Positions 57,860 to 60,000 of a DNA stretch of 60,000 nt are shown here, piece after piece. Both the position numbers and the translations under genes were made by a program. The notes under the pieces were generated by a model, which was given only the letters and a program-made list of their open reading frames with translations, made no database searches and was not told the DNA's origin. Numbering within the stretch: position 1 is the first letter of the stretch; each line of letters starts with the position of its first letter. The stretch comes from Nymphaea colorata (taxonomy: Eukaryota > Streptophyta > Magnoliopsida > Nymphaeales > Nymphaeaceae), in contig NC_045147.1 in the NCBI RefSeq assembly GCF_008831285.2, positions 3,622,001 through 3,682,000 of the forward strand, read 5' to 3'.

Positions 57860-58131
57860 GGACAGCTGTTGCATGCTAGATGAGGTGGCAGTCGAACGTA
57901 TCCAAAATGTCAAAAGTGCTATAGTACACAATAGTGTCCGCCATAGTGCTACAGTGACAACTAAAGTAACCGCTTTCAACTTTTCTGAAAGAGAAATCAC
58001 GTGTCATGTTACTTTCATTTCTTTGACTTGTATGAGATTCTTTTCACCCTTATTTACTTTAACTTCACGCAACTACGACAGTCATCTAGAGGCTTCTCGT
58101 GATGATTTGCCTTAGGAGGTGACCCAGATTC
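57860..58131 (-). promoter_or_regulatory. Pararetroviral intergenic promoter-like segment (copy 2)
   Basis: Read on the minus strand it contains gtagcacta..gcggacactattgtg...ccacctcatctag. This corresponds to 52150-52200 on the plus strand. No TATA box is seen, since the segment is cut short at its end near 57850. The 80-codon plus-strand open frame is not believed. Confidence 0.35.
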
Positions 58132-59060
58132 ATAAATACAAATAAATTCTCTATACTTGCTAAATATCATGTCTATCTTTCGTTGGAATATAGCAGGATC
58201 ATTTTTTAAGCCGAAGGGCATGGTCAATCATTTAAAGCTTCCTAAAGGACAAGTGAATGCAGTCCATTGGATACTATCTTTATGCATTTTTATTTGCCAA
58301 AATCCATATTTTCAATTAAACTTACTAAATATTTTATTATGTTGTATACTATTGATTAATTCAGTTTTGTCGGGTATATATCATAAGAGTCATCTATAGT
58401 ATTATCATTAAGTCATCTATAGTCTACGACCATTTTAGGCTTCCCTCGAACTTGTTCACTATCTTTATTAACAATAAAAGCTAGGCTTCTATGGGGGCTT
58501 ATACTTTGTCTTATGACCCCTAGTTTTAACAAGTCATTTATATGTGTCTCAAAATCTTTGATATTTTCAGTTATAGCATTTATCTTTTTGTTGGAAATAG
58601 TAAACCCTGGATCTTTAATTTGTAATATGCATTATATTTTATTACGATCTCAATGTTTGGTAGGTATTTCTCCTATAATCTCTTCTTTTTCTAATATTCT
58701 AATCAAATCATCTATTTTTATACAGCATGTTTCTAGCTTATTATAGATTTTTTGCATATCTATAGGGCAATATTCAGGATTTATTTCTAAATCTTTTAGG
58801 TCATCTTCTTCTTCTTCTAAGTGTGCTAATTCCACTTTTTCTCTATAGGCTCCGAGAGTTTTATGTTTATAGTTGTTATTTCCTTCTAGTTTCCATTCCA
58901 GAATCTCAAGGAATTTGATTATTAAGAAAACAAAGGCCTATCGTAGTAATGACACATCCAGACATATTTTTTAATATAAAGTTTAGTCCTATAATGCATT
59001 TTGTACTATCGTGTAGTTGCATAGGTCAGATAAATGTCTTAGGTCCTGGTTGGTATGTTC
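58132..59060 (-). pseudogene. Pararetroviral reverse transcriptase, copy C, with acidic linker
   Basis: It begins (low end, about 58132) just at the catalytic Y-x-D-D box, which is cut off. The fingers/palm region follows toward higher coordinates, with the FxCKSGF block decayed to F-N-stop-KYGFWQ near 58300. The linker at 58650-58835 reads MELAHLEEEEDDLKDLEINP. It connects upstream to the protease. Confidence 0.75.
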
Positions 59061-59560
59061 TTCTTTTGAGATCCTAAAGGCTATTTTATATTTACATATC
59101 TCTTCATCATATCTATGTAATGATCCATCCATTTGTTCTGCCCAAAGTTGGTAGGCAGGTTCTAAATTTTGTGATATTCAGATCGTCTAACACCAAAAAA
59201 CTACATCCAGTGTCTACTAGGGCATCTATTTCTAATTTCCATTTCTCTATTTTAAATATACAAGGAATTTTCATAGAAATTTTTCTTGTACTATGTTCTT
59301 TATGGTCAGTATTTACACTAGGGAGATTTATAGTAGTTAGTGTTTTCTCACCTTTTTTTAGAATTATGTCTTTACCTCTATTGTTGGTATTTAGCATTTC
59401 ATAGTTCATTGGGTCAAGTCTTGCTACCTTATTTTCTAAAGATTCCATTCTTACTTCTACTACAACTACTGCTTTTTCTACGTTATCCATAATATTTTCT
59501 TCTACAAGGATTCGTCTTTCTAGAGTGTTATCTTTTTGTTTTATCTTATTTTCCAAAGCA
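59061..59560 (-). pseudogene. Pararetroviral aspartic protease
   Basis: The minus-strand frame of 147 codons (59113-59556) has an N-terminal helical stretch (ENKVARLDPMNYEML). Near its end is the protease active-site block DALVDTGCSFLVLDD, with D-T-G at 59207-59215. Such proteases cut the viral polyprotein and act as dimers. The open frame stops soon after the active site, so the C-terminal lobe is broken. Confidence 0.75.
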
Positions 59561-60000
59561 AACTGATACTTTTCTTCCTAACAAAATTTAAGGCTTCAAT
59601 CGTACAAATCTTACATTGGAATCTAAGTTCTATACTTGGATAACCATTACAAAATAAGCATGGGAGATCACTACTCCTGATTTGTGTTTCCACTTGTGTT
59701 CATGTTTGTGTTCTAATTTAACTAAAGTTCTTGAGATGTAATCCATTCCTATCGCAAAATTATTTGTTTAATTTTGTTTATTGTTTTAATTACCTCAACA
59801 TAGTTTCAATTTGAATTTTGTAAGTATTTTAATTTTTCTATATTTTCGTTTTGCATAACTTCAATATTATTGTTTCTATAATTGCTAGTTTACTTAGGAT
59901 AGCAGCCAATTGGTTACTTAAATATCTTTGATTTTCTACTATTTCCTTAAGGAGATTTATTGCAATTACTGTTCTTTCCCTTTTTCTAGAATTATGCTAC
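59561..60000 (-). pseudogene. Pararetroviral pre-protease region, runs off the window
   Basis: The minus-strand reading includes the CX2CX11CX2C motif (LPCLFCNGYPSIELRFQCKI at about 59605-59665) and SRTLVKLEHKHEHKWKH upstream of it. A coiled-coil-like stretch matches 49745-49965 inverted (59870-60000). Homologous to 50471-50760. Confidence 0.6.

Larger units (their letters stand above)
48390..60000. mobile_element. Rearranged endogenous pararetrovirus block (Caulimoviridae-like)
   Basis: The block holds several incomplete copies of one pararetrovirus-type genome: coat-protein zinc knuckle, aspartic protease, reverse transcriptase with a Y-x-D-D box, RNase H, leader and promoter-like region. 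No LTR or integrase is seen, which fits an endogenous pararetrovirus rather than a gypsy element. Coding pieces lie mostly on the minus strand, with inverted pieces at 49745-49965, 53885-54350 and 56900-57845. Homologous segments recur two to four times in different order, so the block is a mosaic. Every frame has stops or shifts, and the longest open run is 147 codons. It continues past the right edge. The virus genus cannot be fixed by eye. Confidence 0.85.

Noticed and set aside
57873-58115. 80-codon plus-strand frame
   Set aside because: It lies in a segment homologous to the noncoding promoter-like region at 52080-52384.
48390-60000. Ty3/gypsy retrotransposon
   Set aside because: Protease, reverse transcriptase and RNase H are present, but no integrase, LTR or primer-binding-site/LTR structure was seen. 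The zinc-knuckle coat tail and promoter-like region fit a pararetrovirus better.
1-60000. tRNA or rRNA genes
   Set aside because: No cloverleaf or conserved rRNA segment was noticed. The only tRNA-related text is the retroelement primer binding sites.

Overview
The window is nuclear DNA from a flowering plant. It shows introns with GT/AG borders, plant-type TRIM, copia, hAT and PIF-like elements, endogenous plant pararetrovirus sequence, and plant carboxylesterase (CXE) genes. The species cannot be told from the sequence. Only one protein-coding gene is clearly intact: a CXE on the minus strand at 16406-17404. Almost everything else is decayed repeat sequence. A 100-N assembly gap sits at 28234-28333.

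Layout. 0-5 kb: broken Ty1/copia pol pieces, including two antisense reverse transcriptase fragments and a three-unit tandem array of the RNase H end. A 430-bp hAT-type element (perfect 8-bp target duplication) has inserted into that array. 5-25 kb: a tandem segmental duplication carrying three CXE copies, all on the minus strand: A (8993-9968, pseudogene), B (16406-17404, intact) and C (23090-24062, two frameshifts). Copy A is bracketed by two hAT-type elements. The one on its 3' side (7478-8793, perfect 8-bp target duplication) carries an intron-containing fragment of the cytosolic ribosomal protein gene RPS15 (uS19), so it is a gene-capturing (Pack-type) hAT element. A truncated copia element (LTR, primer binding site, gag, zinc knuckle, protease) lies between copies B and C. 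25-28 kb: a dead autonomous hAT element (zinc-finger MYM/TTF-type transposase) with a minisatellite as its subterminal repeat. 28-48 kb: a PIF/Harbinger-like element, a complete 442-bp TRIM with 5-bp target duplication, a remnant resembling plant En/Spm-associated transposase proteins, satellites and low-complexity DNA, and two sets of plausible but unrecognised exons (35185-35981 minus, 45755-46138 plus).

48.4-60 kb: a scrambled endogenous pararetrovirus (Caulimoviridae-like) block. It holds several broken copies of the same viral genome: coat-protein zinc knuckle, aspartic protease, reverse transcriptase (four pieces), RNase H, leader and promoter-like segments. Some pieces are inverted relative to the others. 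Two oppositely oriented copies of one segment (54645-55590 and 56900-57845) form a large inverted repeat that could give hairpin RNA. No viral reading frame is intact.

The genes do not form a pathway. The biology is that of a small esterase gene family expanding by tandem duplication in repeat-rich DNA, with extra copies decaying and being hit by transposons. The most unusual items are the RPS15-capturing hAT element, the self-inverted pararetrovirus block and the triplicated copia 3' end.
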